Source of the DNA: Pirellulaceae bacterium
GTDB taxonomy: Bacteria; Planctomycetota; Planctomycetia; Pirellulales; Pirellulaceae
DNA length: 64,000 nt
Direction: 5' to 3'
Assembly: GCA_020852965.1 (NCBI GenBank)
Contig: JADYZV010000075.1
Location: 62,001-126,000, forward strand
Position numbers and translations under genes: made by a program. The notes below the pieces were generated by a model. That model was not told the origin of the DNA and did no database searches. It was given only the letters and a program-made list of their open reading frames with translations. Within the stretch, counting starts at the first letter, position 1, and each line of letters opens with the position of its first letter. Shown here piece by piece: positions 48,201 through 58,063 of this stretch.

Positions 48201-51200
48201 GCGTCAGCCAAAATTCAGGTGCAGCTATCTATGCCGATCGACTGTTCGTACAGGGACAAGGCTTCTTCAATCTCAATGCGCAAGACAACCACATCAATAT
48301 TATCGGCGGCTCGGTCGATTCGATCTCGTTGACGGACCGGGACGGCGTCACGGTTGGTTCCGTTTCGGCCCCTGCATTGAACAGCACATTTGGTGGCCTA
48401 TTCGCGACCAACGGCATCGCTGTTTTCGCTCCACAGGTTCGTCTCAGTACGATCCTGGATAGCACAACGGGCCTGGTAAGTGTAAACGCCATCCGATCGG
48501 ATGGCAGCGATGGAACATTTGAGATCATCGGGACCGCCACAGAGATTAATGCCGGTTCCGTGCAGATCACCAATGCTCGATTGTCAGCCGATCAGCTCGG
48601 GCGTAGTCTTTCGATCGACACCAGTTCGGTCACAGCGGGTGGCGACATCGTGCTGCCTGAATTTGATGCGACACGGCCGCTGCTCAATCGACTGTTCATC
48701 GATGCTAGCGGTGGGAGTAGTGATGGAATAATCCATTTTGTGAATGGCGCTTTCCTAGCGAACAGTGGAGCAAGCAACTCCGCCGACCTGACCATCCGTG
48801 GAGATGTCGAACTTCTCCAGTCGATTGTGTTTGACACATCGTCTGCTTTCGGATTTGGCGGAGCCATCGATCTTAGGGAAACAAACGTCTATGCTCGAAA
48901 CGTTGGAGCTAGTCTGACAATCGATGCACGTGCCAAAGGCGCCATCATCGGCTCGCTGGGAACGGGCGGAGCAATTCAACTTGGCCGGTTCAGCGCTTCA
49001 GGAGGTAGATTGGAGATTGAAAACCTCAACGTGTTTACCACCGGTGGGCTTGGCGATGGGACAATAGTCGTCAACCACGATGTCCTGGTGGATGGAAATA
49101 TCACATTCGCAGGCGTCATCGAACTCCCCCGAACGACGACGCTTTCGACCAGCACTAGCGTTGGTGACGCTGGAGATATCTATCTGTCAGACACCCGAAT
49201 TCGTCAGTTTCCTCATGCATTGCCCAACCTGAATATCGAGGCGACATATGTTGGGAGCTCGACTCGAAATAACTCGGGAGGGAACGTAACTCTAGGCGCC
49301 CTGTCTGGACTGGATGAAGTCGCAATCAACACGACCAGCACTAGCGGTCCTGGTGGAAACGTCCTCGCTGTGGATAAGGTTCAAGTCGAGAAGCTTTACA
49401 TTGCGGGAAGTCGCGGTTCAACGTTAGACGCTAGTACCGTGAAATTCATCGACTCTCTTTCAGTTGGAGTTGGAGGTCTCAATATACACGGTTTTGACGA
49501 AGTCAACCTTTCAACGGTCAGCTCCGTCGGGGACGTTGAGTTGAGTTCATTCCAGTCGACAAGACTCATCAACGGTATCTATACACAGGGTGGGGACATC
49601 GTTATCGAAGGATCACTATTACCCACTGGTGCGGGCGGGTCTGTGCGACATCCGGTGGTACTCGACACACGGTTAGACAACATTGGCGATGCGGGAAGCG
49701 TTCGGCTCCACGGTGGAGAGGTTTATGGTTTTTGGCCAGGAGAACACCTGCGGATTGTCACCTCCACAGCGGGTGTCGGAGGATCCGTCGTGCTCGACTC
49801 AGAATTTACCAACGCTCCACACTTGGTATCAGTTGGCGGTTTGACGGTTGACACGTCGGGCTCGACCGACGGTGTGATTTCACTTGGAAAGGATGTCAAG
49901 CTTGGTGACAACTTGGGAACCTCTCCAGGAGCGAATTGGGCAAGCCCATACCTATCGCTCACGGGAGAAGTACAGCTCACCGATGACATTCTGCTCGACC
50001 TGTCGGATACCAACGCGCCTGGTGGAATCGTTGATCTCAGTCTGGCTTCGTTCTCCTCCAATGGAACTCCCCAACGCAACTTGTCGATTGATGCACGGCA
50101 TACCGGCAATTCCACTTTCGGCAGTGGCGGCCAAGTACGGCTGGGCGAGTTTCTCGATCCGTCGGCTCATGCAGCCGTCGGCCGGCTGACCATCGATGTT
50201 TCAACTAGCTCCACCACTAGAGCGGGAGGTCAAGTTTCTTCCGGTGGAACAATACAACTGGCCGATGGCTTGAGTATCATCGCCCATGGTGGCTTGCTGA
50301 CAGCACCATCTCAGGTCTTGCTTAACGATGACATGCTTGTCAGCGGGACCGGAGGAGTCGATGTTCGCGCCGATGTTGTGAAGCTTAAATCCGGACAGTC
50401 AATCCTCAGCGCTGGCACCGTGGTTATCACCGCCAATCAAAAGCTCGATTTGGACGGATTCGTCAATGCTACTTTCAATGGCGCGGTCGGGCGAGACGTC
50501 CGTCTTAGCTCCAATCGGATCGAACTTTCCAACGACATTGTAACTAAGGGGGGTAGCGTCGGTCAGTTCGTTGCCGGCGACATCCTACTCAATGGCAACG
50601 TGGTCATTGACGGACCGAGTGTCCTGCTTTCAACCGACGCGGGAGGCCTCGGGGGTGCTGGTGCTGTACGATTCACCAGTGGCACTATCTCCGCAGATCA
50701 AGCTGGGCGAAAGTTGACCATCAATACGAAATCCGCCAATGTCAACGCGAACGGAGGTGACGTGCAATTGACTCCCGTCACGAATACGGCTGGCGGAGCA
50801 TTCTTGCAAAGCCTTGTTGTCGATACCTCGGGTATGGGAACGGGAATGCGCGGAGTGATAACACCCGACGATATCGCGCTCAGGGGTGATGTCCTTGGTA
50901 ATCCGTCGTCACTCACACTCTCGGGTGACGTGCGCTTGGCGAAGGCTGTTAGCTTCACGACAACCGATGCGACCAATAGTGGTGGGAATATCGATCTGCG
51001 GAATGCCGAGTTTTCCGCTACGCTCCCAATCGTTGGTTTGAGGATCGACAGTCGTTACACAGGCGCAGATGCAAGGGATGGAGGGAGCGTTTCCTTGGGA
51101 GAATTCAGCGATCGGGGTGGACACTACGTGACTGAGTTGCGAGTCGACAGCCATTCATCCGGCTCCGGCAACCACGGCGTCACCGACTTTACCAAGCAGG

Positions 51201-54200
51201 CCATTCTGAGCGGCAGCTTGAGCGCGAACGGCCCCGTGGTTGTGAATGCAGCGGCCCCCGCCGTCGTATTGGCTTATAACCAACAAGACTATCGTGGTTC
51301 CGTGACCATCGGTGCTGCGAATGCCCATTTAGTCGCAGGTGATATTCGGTTCTTCGACACGGTCAACCTGCAAAGGAATGCATTGAAAGTTACCGTGTCT
51401 GGCGCAAACAGTGAAGCTCGCAGTGCGATTGGCGGAACAGGCGACTTTATCAAGAGTGGAGTTGGCGCGTTGACTCTCTTGAACGCTAGTTCGCAGATCG
51501 GCCACACAACGATCGAGGACGGCCTGCTGAATATTGGGACGGTCGTTGCTCCAGCCGAACTGATATCGAACGTTGCGATAGCGGGCGGCACGTTGGGAGG
51601 CGACGGCACGCTTCGTGGTTCGGTGATCATGAGCGCGACCGGTGGCGCAGTCTCCCCCGGTTCGTCGCCTGGCTTGCTTGAAATTGACAATGACCTTGTA
51701 TTTAATGCCGCCGGAAGTTTTGAAGTGGAACTAGATGGATCCGGTGATCGGCTGCGAGTTTCTGGCAGCCATCGGATCGTCGACTTGGCCAACGCGGCTC
51801 TAAATGTATCATTTACGACGAAGCCTGCAGTCGGTCGCAAATTTACATTGATTGATAACGTCGATGTTCAGACCTCAGTCATTGGCATGTTTTCTAGCCT
51901 CCCCAATCGAGCCGCTGTGACCAACGGAAGCTTTCGCGGGCGGATTGACTACTTTGGGGGTGATGGCAATGACGTTGTCTTGGAAGTTCTACCGTATGTC
52001 CCCGTGGCGTCGGTGTCAGTCGATAGCAGTACCATTACGTTGGGAAGTGTTAGCGATCTTGCGGGGACGACGTCCAGTGGTAGCGGGCACTTCACCCTGC
52101 ATGCCGGCGACGATGGCCGGATTCGAATCTCACAGCCTGGCAGCTTTTTCAACGTCGGGGGAACGTTGCATCAATCCGAGTCCATCGAGATTCCCTTGTT
52201 GGGAGGTGAGACATTCAACCTGGTTGCCGGTGCGGGAGCAACTCAGTTGCTATTAGACCTTAGCGGAAATGAATATGGCCTTCGCTTCGACGCCGACACT
52301 CTCTCAGGCATGATCGAGGGAGTCAACTTCCACATATCGGGTTTTCAAGGACTACAAGTGATTGGCGACGGCAACGACAACGTCTCCTTCGCATGGCCAA
52401 CTAACGCGAACTCGCCGATTCATGTTTCCGGCTCCGCCGACGGCGGCGATTGGGTTTCACGATCGGGCGATTGGGATCGTGCCGGTAACTGGGGTATTGT
52501 AACCTCCGGGCTGAGTAGCTTGACGATCGAGAGCACGGGAGGAAGTGGTGAAGTCATTTTCGATGCGACTTCACTCAACGGAGCCAACGACTACACGGCG
52601 AATTTGCAGGATACGGACGTAGCACGAATCGAAGGTAGCAATGCACTCGGCGACAATTTTGTAATCAGTCGCTACGGCAATGCGTGGCATCCGGTGGGAG
52701 CGGAGCTGAAACAAGGCGGAGCCAATGTGCGAATCGCTGGTGCCGGTCGGTTGGAAGTTCGCTTGGGCGGCGGTGACGATACGCTCACGATCGATGTCGA
52801 TCAGACGCGCGGCTCGGATGTGATCTCAATACCTATCCTCTTTGACGGTGGCGAAGGTGGCTTGGATACGCTCGAACTGGTGGGCAATCCAGCCACGACT
52901 GTCGAAAGCACGACCTATCGCCCTGGGCCCGATACACACAATGGTCGCCTCGAGTTTGCAGACGCAGCCCAACAGAGGTTGATGCAAGTGGAATTTTCAG
53001 GGCTCGAACCGATACGCAATAGCGTGTCTAGTAGCTTTCATAACGTCTACGGCTCAGGTCTCACCGAGAACATTGTTTACGATACGGTGTACCAAGTCCC
53101 GGCACTATTTGCCTCCAGCAAATTGTTCGGGCGCGTGTCGATCGATGACAAGGAATCCTATTCCTTCCAACTGGAGAATGTCTCGGTGGCACCTACGTTA
53201 CTGCTCTACGGTGAAGGTGGTCGCGATCGGTTCGATGTGGAATTGCCCTATCGGCAAGCTATCGACGCTCTCAGAGCGATCTCAGTGATAGGCGGAGTGG
53301 ACGCGCTTGGTGATCGACGGGAGCAGACCGAGTTAATACTACGAGGCTCAAGAAACGACGAGAATTTTGAATTCGAAGCTGCGTCCGGTAGCCTGCCTTA
53401 CACTCGTCTCTACGTGTCGCAGGCTGGATCGTCCAGTCGCGTGAAAATCGAGACCAGCGCTATCGCAGACATTCTGCTACCAGAATCTGGAGGGGCTGAC
53501 AGTCTGACAATCACAGGGTCGGATAGCGCGGAACGACTGCACTTCGAACCGTCACTGGGCAGCTCTGAGTTTGCTCTGCCGTTCCCCGCGTATAGGTATG
53601 ATGTCTCCTACTTCGAAGCAGACCCCGCTTTTCCGCTTGGTGGTAATACTCTCACTGCTTATGCAGTAAAGACCCTCAGCGCGGATCTCGGCAATGGATT
53701 CGATGCGGTCGTTGTTAAAGGGACGGACCTCAACGACGACATTCGATTGACAGCTACTTCGGCCGTAGTTCGACTAGGCGATTCCGTTGCACTTGGTAAC
53801 CATGAATCGATTCGAGTCGAATCGCTCGGTGGAGACGACCGTATTGAGATGCTTAGTCCAATACTCATTGACGTACTTATCGATGCAGGCGTTGGAGATG
53901 ACGATCAACTTACTGTGATGGGTCCTGCCTCCAGCGCGACATTCACACCGTTCGAAGAGCCACGGTCTGGAAGGCTTGTGACTCAGCGACACGGGGATCG
54001 CCAAACGGTGGATTACAGCGGCGTCGAAACGCTGGCCGCGTTTCTCGACCAGTGGGACACCGCCGTCTACGTTGGTGCGGACAACGGCGACAATGATATT
54101 ACTGTCAGTCACCCAGGTAATCCGTTCATCAATATCGATGATCGTACAGAAATTCAACTATACGAACTCGGCTCCGACGCTTCCATCAGGGTCTCTGGGT

Positions 54201-57200
54201 TGAAGGGTGCCGATCGTTTTGCAACAACACTGGCCGATTGGGATATTTACCTGGACTCAGGAGGCTCGGACGCGGACGACGTTGTTACGTTCTACGGAAA
54301 CGATGTTCACTACAGACCAGATGCACTTTTTAGTAACGGTCGAGCTGAGCTATCGCTGATCGATTTCGATGAGATCATCGTCGAAGTAGAGTCGCTATTG
54401 GCTGCCAGCGATGAAAGCATTCCGTCGTTCCAGTACCGTACGGCCGGCAGCGATGATCCTCAGGCAAAAGCCGTGGCGTTTGTTGTTCCTAGCGACGATG
54501 TGCCGATACCACTCGTTCGTATACTCGGTGCGGATCGTGAAACAACCTTGAGTGAAGCGGAATTTCCATCCGATTCCAACGGTGGAGTAGCCTTCTTGGC
54601 GAGCGACCGTCCAGCTCAAGACAACCTCTACTTCGAAGTTGCCAGCTCCGATGGACAAGCGGTGCCAGCCTTTGATTTATTCGCGGCAGTGATAGAACCG
54701 GGAGAGTTTGTTGACATCCCCAGTGGCGGACAAATCGCGGTACAAATCGACCATAACCATCGAGTCGCAGGGCGGGGAACTGTTCCGTTTGGTGGTAACG
54801 ACTTGATATCCGTGCAGATTGATCACAACCACCGCATCGCAGCCGTAGTCAACAACGATCCGGCAAACCGTGGTAGTCGAGCACATTCGGTGCTTGAAAT
54901 TCTGGACGCAACCGGCGAACACGTTTTGGCTAGCGGCAGCAATATCGCGGGAGCAATCGGAAACGGTGTTGTGACGCATCCGCTCCCAGCGGGGATGTAT
55001 CTGGTGCGAATTGCAAACAATAATTCGGATGGTGAAGGTAACTACGAACTGGTCCTCTTCGATGTGAACGATGATAACGCGGTCACGAGTGATAGTGGGG
55101 CGTTCCCGATCAATGCTAGCTTGGAACCGGGGGAACATGGACGGGGTTCCATCCCGGCGACTCCTGGCATCGACGACGTTGTTTCACTCACGCCTCTGGG
55201 CAACGGGCGGTCCACTCTTCAATTCAACCAATCCACACCGCTCAGTTTGCGCAACGTCACCAGTGTGGAACTAGATGCTCGCGGGGGGGACGATCTACTG
55301 CGCATGCAGGGGAGTGCGAATTCAGATTCTGTTTTCCTAACCGCCAACGATTTGTTGATGAACAACCAGTCGTTCCTGCATCAAAACTTTGAGTCATTCG
55401 AACTGCAAACCGGCGCGGGCGATGACGCTGTCGGAGTCCTTCAGTCACTTGAGGTCGCCGGATATTTGAAATTCGATGGTGGCGATGGAATAGACCGCCT
55501 AGCCATGCAGCTTGATGGACCCAGCGCCCAGCTAATGTTACCCGCGGTCATTCAGGACTCACGCCTAGTGACAAGTGTCGCCGTCGAGAGATTTTCACTA
55601 CACGGTTCTGTCGATGAAATTGGAAATGGAACCAATATTGTCGTGACCGGTATTGCCGATGCGACCGGTTCCGTGACTGTGGCGCCGCAGACGGTCGATC
55701 GCGTCGATATCAGCAGCGGCAGTTTCAATGCTGACCTCACGACGACTGGTCGCGTTACCATTTCTTCGGCCACTCCGCTACTCGGTTCGACGCTGCCGAT
55801 TCGCCAGGTCGAGGTTGTCGGCACGGTGTTTGACGACACCATCCATGTTACCGAAAGCAAAGTCAATTTTGATGGTGTTTTAAAGACGGTCGGCTTACTG
55901 AACATCCCATCCGTCGCGGTAGATGGCGCAGCGGGACAAGATCGGTTTTTTGTCATTCCATCGCCAACTACGGCTTTCCATATCGACGGTGGAAACCCGA
56001 TCGGATTTGGCGATCGCCTGGAAATACAGACTTCATCCAGTGCGACATTTTTTCCTGGACCAGAAAACGATGAGGGCGCATATGTTGCCCCTGGTTTGAA
56101 ACCTGTTTCCTTCGATCATATCGAAGAGCACGCCGTTGTGGCCGGCTTGACGGATTTATTGGTTCAACTGCTGCCTGATCAGCGAGTGAACGTGCGGATC
56201 AGCGGAGGTGACATCGAAGTGGTTGATGCCGATAGTGCCGCTATTCTCGCGCTCCATCCTCTCGATCAATTCAACTCACTCAAGCTTGTGGGAACGGCCG
56301 GCGACGAAGAAGTTACCGTTGATTTTTCGACAGGCTTCTTTGCACTACCCAGCGGAATAGACTTTGATGGAGGCGCTGGTGACCACGATCGCTTGGCTGT
56401 GATCGGTACGGGTGATACTCAAGCCGACTACTCGATGATCGTCAATCCTGTTGGTTCAACACAACTACAACTATCCGACAACGGCCATCTGAGCAGACTG
56501 CGCTACCGGGAGGCCGAAGATCTAAATTTCGTGGGACTAACTACTTTTGCGGCCCACAGTCTCCTCAGTGTCGGAAGTGGAAGCCTCTCGCTGGGTACTT
56601 CAGCACCTGTCAGGCTCGCACCATTCACGACCATCGCCGGCGGAAGTCTCAGCTCGATCAGCACGCTTGTGCTCGGCACAGGCGCTACGCTGCAAGGCTA
56701 CGGAGCTATTAACGCTCCACTGGCGGGAGAGGTTGGGTCGTTGATTCGCGCCACTGGGAATCTGACGATTGGCCAAGCATCCTCGCCGATTGGGTTCGCG
56801 ACCCTCGGAGAGCTATCGATTGGTGGCAATTCAGTCGAACTCCTCGACGCGAATCAAGCCGTGCTGGGTTCATTGACATCGCTGGGGGATGCGGGCGCAC
56901 CAGGCACAGTTGTCTCCGCAGGCGGATTGCTCATCGATTACGGTCACAACGTGATCGGCTATGGCGTCCTAGACACCACCCACGCGCCAGCGACTCTACT
57001 GATGAATAATGGCGCTATTGATGGCAACAGTGCAGCCGAGCAAATTACATTGACTGGCTATGTGAAAGGTGTCGGAACGCTCGACAACGTGGAGTTGACT
57101 GGCACGTATAGCCCCGGTTTTAGTCCAGCAGTCCTGTACCACGGCAGCGTCAATTATGGAGCCGTGGGTACGACGATCATTGAGCTCGGAGGAACGGTCC

Positions 57201-58009
57201 CAGGAAGCAGTGGTTTCGATCAACTAAACCACTCAGGTGTGGCCACTCTGGGAGGAGAGCTAGTCGTTCAGCTCACCGACGACTATTCTCCCCACGTTGG
57301 TGATTCGTTCTTAATCATCACAGCCAGCGAAGGAGTGACTGGAGTATTTGACAAGGTGTCGCTCCCGACAGCACCCTTGGGGAGCGATTGGGAATTGGTA
57401 GTTGAGCCACATGCAGTGCGCATCGAACTGGTGGACCTGGCGAACATTGCCAACGTTCGATTTGGTGATGGTAGTCAACAGCGATCGCGTATCGAAAAGA
57501 TTGAAGTCACTTTCGAAGGACAAGTCGACATCGACTCGGAGGCGTTTGCGCTGATCAAGCGAGGTGCTGACGGCGGCGTTGTAGAGACGAGCTTCACCAC
57601 GCGGCTAGAAGGTAGCGACACCGTAGCCACGCTTCGTTTTAGTGGGCTCTATGCGCGGGGGCTAGATAACTTGCTAGCCGATGGCAACTATCAATTCACG
57701 GTCCATGGCAGCGGTATTCGACGCGCGGGGACAAGCCTCGCGCTGGATGGCGACAACGATGGTTTGGCTGGCGGCGAGCGTCTGATCGGCGCGAGTGAGG
57801 CCGACGAGTTCTATGCCTACTACGGAGACGTACGAGGTACGCGCGCCGTCGGTACGTTCGAATTCAATGAGTTTCGCAAAACATACCGTAAGCAACTCGG
57901 AGAGTTTGGATATAACCCGCTATTTGATGTCAATGGAGATTCCGCAATTGGCTTACTCGAATTCAATCACTTTCGCCGCAATTTTGGCAAACTTTTGGAG
58001 TGGGAATAG
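42284..58009 (+). CDS. Giant 5241-aa secreted repeat protein with dockerin-like C-terminus
   Basis: The N-terminus is strongly basic with an LEPR-XLL-like motif (LAETLEDRRLL, 26-36). RTX-like glycine/aspartate repeats (GGGGDDVLIA, GEAGNDLLQCG) lie near 115-165. A pectate-lyase-like beta-helix with VYVDDDLHATANG spans about 484-690. Nine PD40 repeats (ISPDSQRVVYVAD) lie at about 1226-1660. Long filamentous-haemagglutinin-like beta repeats (GNVTLG, LTIDTSG) follow to about 2990, then an autotransporter-associated strand module (GVGALTLLN, VSPGSSPGLLEID; about 2993-3160) and further repeated beta modules. The end (about 5175-5241) is a double EF-hand/dockerin-like module: a degenerate YGDVRGTRAVGTFEFNEFR and a canonical DVNGDSAIGLLEF. 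No catalytic site is seen. It is presumably a cell-surface or matrix protein. AAGGAG lies upstream; the next gene is 54 bp away. Confidence 0.9.
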   Translation: MSHLVARRERANRRQGRRHSFKRNLLAETLEDRRLLTVSSFFESGTLQITADAADDIAITQDFGQVKINGSDPDSGVLYAEEVAAIDIAAIGDFPNRIDLSNMDPYAFGGVSEIAMKGGGGDDVLIAPAITSMLFGEAGNDLLQCGPANHNLDGGGGDDEFIVDLTAGTPAVPSGIHVSGGEGGNDLLTMLGGGTGELEYTPSATTFGSGEVSGFVDSFFLSFEGLEPVNLQSFGNITIALPNADDLLTLASALFGGTEYLVVNGTSGGVAVEELRVSQAASLTIDTTANNSDGNDRIDINGGTSAHGIADVEIITGTGSDIIYVNGTQTLSGTLTVSSQGDVTGSSSANLDANVHVVGATVDPRGGGAGILEVGPMKFDANSTFKVEVHGTTPGTDHDQLRVNGTLDLGGATLNVTGSIGGASSANPIVLIDNDGTDAVTGTFAGLPGGSTVIVNGQNFEIQYNGGTGNDVVLMAIVTSAPMDVYVDDDLHATANGTPIADANPDAPGNQSGTFGIDVFATITEGVAAVAANGTVHIVGGTYAEDVHLAKPLTLDGTSPNRRDASIGGAGISIEAGGDGVILRDLHIVSELQAHSVAAPTLENVFSSGDVGFFGRNLTGVLRVENSLFQANQFTPFDIDSGGLHIVIENSAFQANTLGPISINNVDSLELRNVTFRGNTVGVMLSSIGTLTYDTQRSDISDEITFDSNALTHRSSGVDRDPLELLSIQNLVINTFGGEDHVTGRTHFAMTATIDTGNNLTGDSVTIEGSAISDSFTTSINGGDTEVRNGTQAPVILRGMESLTLKGSAGADRFDIAPSRDYAIMVDGGEPIGQNGEPTSFDVLNIVVQAQQFAYLNGPENDAGSIVVDDYLPISFDQVELAALQALPAPDGLPTFKSFPLPFGNPKSNPVDVASSGDGEVKVSQGNFQLTFLELESEEQVILDLSDSSEDVHFNFDGERFAQNFFVRGRGDNAVILNGGDGFGETTLNLQDDGTVQLTINPTITLSGVNGLFVNSTVKAINLDGSGLNDLFVIEDAFNGNTSVTLSLAQSLFSFKTVLPTAAEKLTINGGGGDDRVRLNSVGSAFKAALAVDGEAGTDVIHVPNMVAIPNDVSLVADVIDVTGGINTTGGGGLADIRLNGNTVNIHSLTVSAADVRLNASGNIQIDGPILTGGGPVVVRAGLDVRFGPAGSIDAQVVGGASLVDIEAGIFSGVSQKLNRPQVANSSVVWPTISPDGKWVIYLGDEDADQEQEMYRVPIAGGIATQISELPDFGVYESFAISPDSQRIVYTADREVDQRIELYSMSIMGGAVAKLSAMPAAGDIRSFAISPDGQSVVFEADRDTDDTYELYSVSIAGGTVTKLSSVQMVGDVYDFSISPDSRRVIYLADKDVDNQFDLYSVPITGGASIKLSALSAGGDLDISSLGIRKSFAISPDSLRVVYVADQDTDETFELFSVSIIGGAVVKLSSLPTDGDVFEFSISPDSQRVVYVADQELDDVFHLYSVPLAGGIPRKLAALPAHANVRSFTISLDSKEVVYAADQQVDAKFELFRVPIQGGDTTKLVALPAHANIELYYPRMSISPDGKYIVFAADRDVDGMLELYSVPLRGGAIVKLNAVLQPLGGVGSYSISPDSQHVIYLADKDIDDRFELFATTLPGQIRMASEAKINARGGNVRLATNGDILVSSIVTTADVSITTSHGAIIDYRTGEQPNIEANSVALRANSGIGHNNDLDLSVTTVAFQNSDSGDVNLTNSSSLTIGGVGALSASRNLNGHVRLDALGSISIEHNLGANSLMVSSIENPNSSQDNVVVRAGVAITATSMVRLNAGDDVVIEDRAAIQGDEITLSSGEHNQDLLGGITIEGSIDATGGATGSVTLLPEAGVKETSTGRILAPELILRGAGGFDLRDGTNDAGHLSGILRGDVIYADVDGVGIGGLQAFGSDLTVIADQIAIDGILELRSGSLALNATVNGVSQNSGAAIYADRLFVQGQGFFNLNAQDNHINIIGGSVDSISLTDRDGVTVGSVSAPALNSTFGGLFATNGIAVFAPQVRLSTILDSTTGLVSVNAIRSDGSDGTFEIIGTATEINAGSVQITNARLSADQLGRSLSIDTSSVTAGGDIVLPEFDATRPLLNRLFIDASGGSSDGIIHFVNGAFLANSGASNSADLTIRGDVELLQSIVFDTSSAFGFGGAIDLRETNVYARNVGASLTIDARAKGAIIGSLGTGGAIQLGRFSASGGRLEIENLNVFTTGGLGDGTIVVNHDVLVDGNITFAGVIELPRTTTLSTSTSVGDAGDIYLSDTRIRQFPHALPNLNIEATYVGSSTRNNSGGNVTLGALSGLDEVAINTTSTSGPGGNVLAVDKVQVEKLYIAGSRGSTLDASTVKFIDSLSVGVGGLNIHGFDEVNLSTVSSVGDVELSSFQSTRLINGIYTQGGDIVIEGSLLPTGAGGSVRHPVVLDTRLDNIGDAGSVRLHGGEVYGFWPGEHLRIVTSTAGVGGSVVLDSEFTNAPHLVSVGGLTVDTSGSTDGVISLGKDVKLGDNLGTSPGANWASPYLSLTGEVQLTDDILLDLSDTNAPGGIVDLSLASFSSNGTPQRNLSIDARHTGNSTFGSGGQVRLGEFLDPSAHAAVGRLTIDVSTSSTTRAGGQVSSGGTIQLADGLSIIAHGGLLTAPSQVLLNDDMLVSGTGGVDVRADVVKLKSGQSILSAGTVVITANQKLDLDGFVNATFNGAVGRDVRLSSNRIELSNDIVTKGGSVGQFVAGDILLNGNVVIDGPSVLLSTDAGGLGGAGAVRFTSGTISADQAGRKLTINTKSANVNANGGDVQLTPVTNTAGGAFLQSLVVDTSGMGTGMRGVITPDDIALRGDVLGNPSSLTLSGDVRLAKAVSFTTTDATNSGGNIDLRNAEFSATLPIVGLRIDSRYTGADARDGGSVSLGEFSDRGGHYVTELRVDSHSSGSGNHGVTDFTKQAILSGSLSANGPVVVNAAAPAVVLAYNQQDYRGSVTIGAANAHLVAGDIRFFDTVNLQRNALKVTVSGANSEARSAIGGTGDFIKSGVGALTLLNASSQIGHTTIEDGLLNIGTVVAPAELISNVAIAGGTLGGDGTLRGSVIMSATGGAVSPGSSPGLLEIDNDLVFNAAGSFEVELDGSGDRLRVSGSHRIVDLANAALNVSFTTKPAVGRKFTLIDNVDVQTSVIGMFSSLPNRAAVTNGSFRGRIDYFGGDGNDVVLEVLPYVPVASVSVDSSTITLGSVSDLAGTTSSGSGHFTLHAGDDGRIRISQPGSFFNVGGTLHQSESIEIPLLGGETFNLVAGAGATQLLLDLSGNEYGLRFDADTLSGMIEGVNFHISGFQGLQVIGDGNDNVSFAWPTNANSPIHVSGSADGGDWVSRSGDWDRAGNWGIVTSGLSSLTIESTGGSGEVIFDATSLNGANDYTANLQDTDVARIEGSNALGDNFVISRYGNAWHPVGAELKQGGANVRIAGAGRLEVRLGGGDDTLTIDVDQTRGSDVISIPILFDGGEGGLDTLELVGNPATTVESTTYRPGPDTHNGRLEFADAAQQRLMQVEFSGLEPIRNSVSSSFHNVYGSGLTENIVYDTVYQVPALFASSKLFGRVSIDDKESYSFQLENVSVAPTLLLYGEGGRDRFDVELPYRQAIDALRAISVIGGVDALGDRREQTELILRGSRNDENFEFEAASGSLPYTRLYVSQAGSSSRVKIETSAIADILLPESGGADSLTITGSDSAERLHFEPSLGSSEFALPFPAYRYDVSYFEADPAFPLGGNTLTAYAVKTLSADLGNGFDAVVVKGTDLNDDIRLTATSAVVRLGDSVALGNHESIRVESLGGDDRIEMLSPILIDVLIDAGVGDDDQLTVMGPASSATFTPFEEPRSGRLVTQRHGDRQTVDYSGVETLAAFLDQWDTAVYVGADNGDNDITVSHPGNPFINIDDRTEIQLYELGSDASIRVSGLKGADRFATTLADWDIYLDSGGSDADDVVTFYGNDVHYRPDALFSNGRAELSLIDFDEIIVEVESLLAASDESIPSFQYRTAGSDDPQAKAVAFVVPSDDVPIPLVRILGADRETTLSEAEFPSDSNGGVAFLASDRPAQDNLYFEVASSDGQAVPAFDLFAAVIEPGEFVDIPSGGQIAVQIDHNHRVAGRGTVPFGGNDLISVQIDHNHRIAAVVNNDPANRGSRAHSVLEILDATGEHVLASGSNIAGAIGNGVVTHPLPAGMYLVRIANNNSDGEGNYELVLFDVNDDNAVTSDSGAFPINASLEPGEHGRGSIPATPGIDDVVSLTPLGNGRSTLQFNQSTPLSLRNVTSVELDARGGDDLLRMQGSANSDSVFLTANDLLMNNQSFLHQNFESFELQTGAGDDAVGVLQSLEVAGYLKFDGGDGIDRLAMQLDGPSAQLMLPAVIQDSRLVTSVAVERFSLHGSVDEIGNGTNIVVTGIADATGSVTVAPQTVDRVDISSGSFNADLTTTGRVTISSATPLLGSTLPIRQVEVVGTVFDDTIHVTESKVNFDGVLKTVGLLNIPSVAVDGAAGQDRFFVIPSPTTAFHIDGGNPIGFGDRLEIQTSSSATFFPGPENDEGAYVAPGLKPVSFDHIEEHAVVAGLTDLLVQLLPDQRVNVRISGGDIEVVDADSAAILALHPLDQFNSLKLVGTAGDEEVTVDFSTGFFALPSGIDFDGGAGDHDRLAVIGTGDTQADYSMIVNPVGSTQLQLSDNGHLSRLRYREAEDLNFVGLTTFAAHSLLSVGSGSLSLGTSAPVRLAPFTTIAGGSLSSISTLVLGTGATLQGYGAINAPLAGEVGSLIRATGNLTIGQASSPIGFATLGELSIGGNSVELLDANQAVLGSLTSLGDAGAPGTVVSAGGLLIDYGHNVIGYGVLDTTHAPATLLMNNGAIDGNSAAEQITLTGYVKGVGTLDNVELTGTYSPGFSPAVLYHGSVNYGAVGTTIIELGGTVPGSSGFDQLNHSGVATLGGELVVQLTDDYSPHVGDSFLIITASEGVTGVFDKVSLPTAPLGSDWELVVEPHAVRIELVDLANIANVRFGDGSQQRSRIEKIEVTFEGQVDIDSEAFALIKRGADGGVVETSFTTRLEGSDTVATLRFSGLYARGLDNLLADGNYQFTVHGSGIRRAGTSLALDGDNDGLAGGERLIGASEADEFYAYYGDVRGTRAVGTFEFNEFRKTYRKQLGEFGYNPLFDVNGDSAIGLLEFNHFRRNFGKLLEWE
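45979..47256 (+). repeat. Nine-unit PD40/TolB-like coding repeat block in the giant gene
   Basis: Nine units of about 45-50 residues carry the pattern SFAISPDSQRVVY, ADQDTDETFELYSV and GGAVVKLSSLP. They are more diverged than the seven-unit block at 10947-12179 and use a different consensus. The block sits between IEAGIFSGVSQKL and GQIRMASEAKINARGG, that is, within beta-helix-type repeats that look continuous if the block is removed. Confidence 0.8.
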
Positions 58010-58063
58010 ACCTGCTACCTCGCTATCACCCCGACGGACTCTCCCTATTCATTGGAACCAGTA

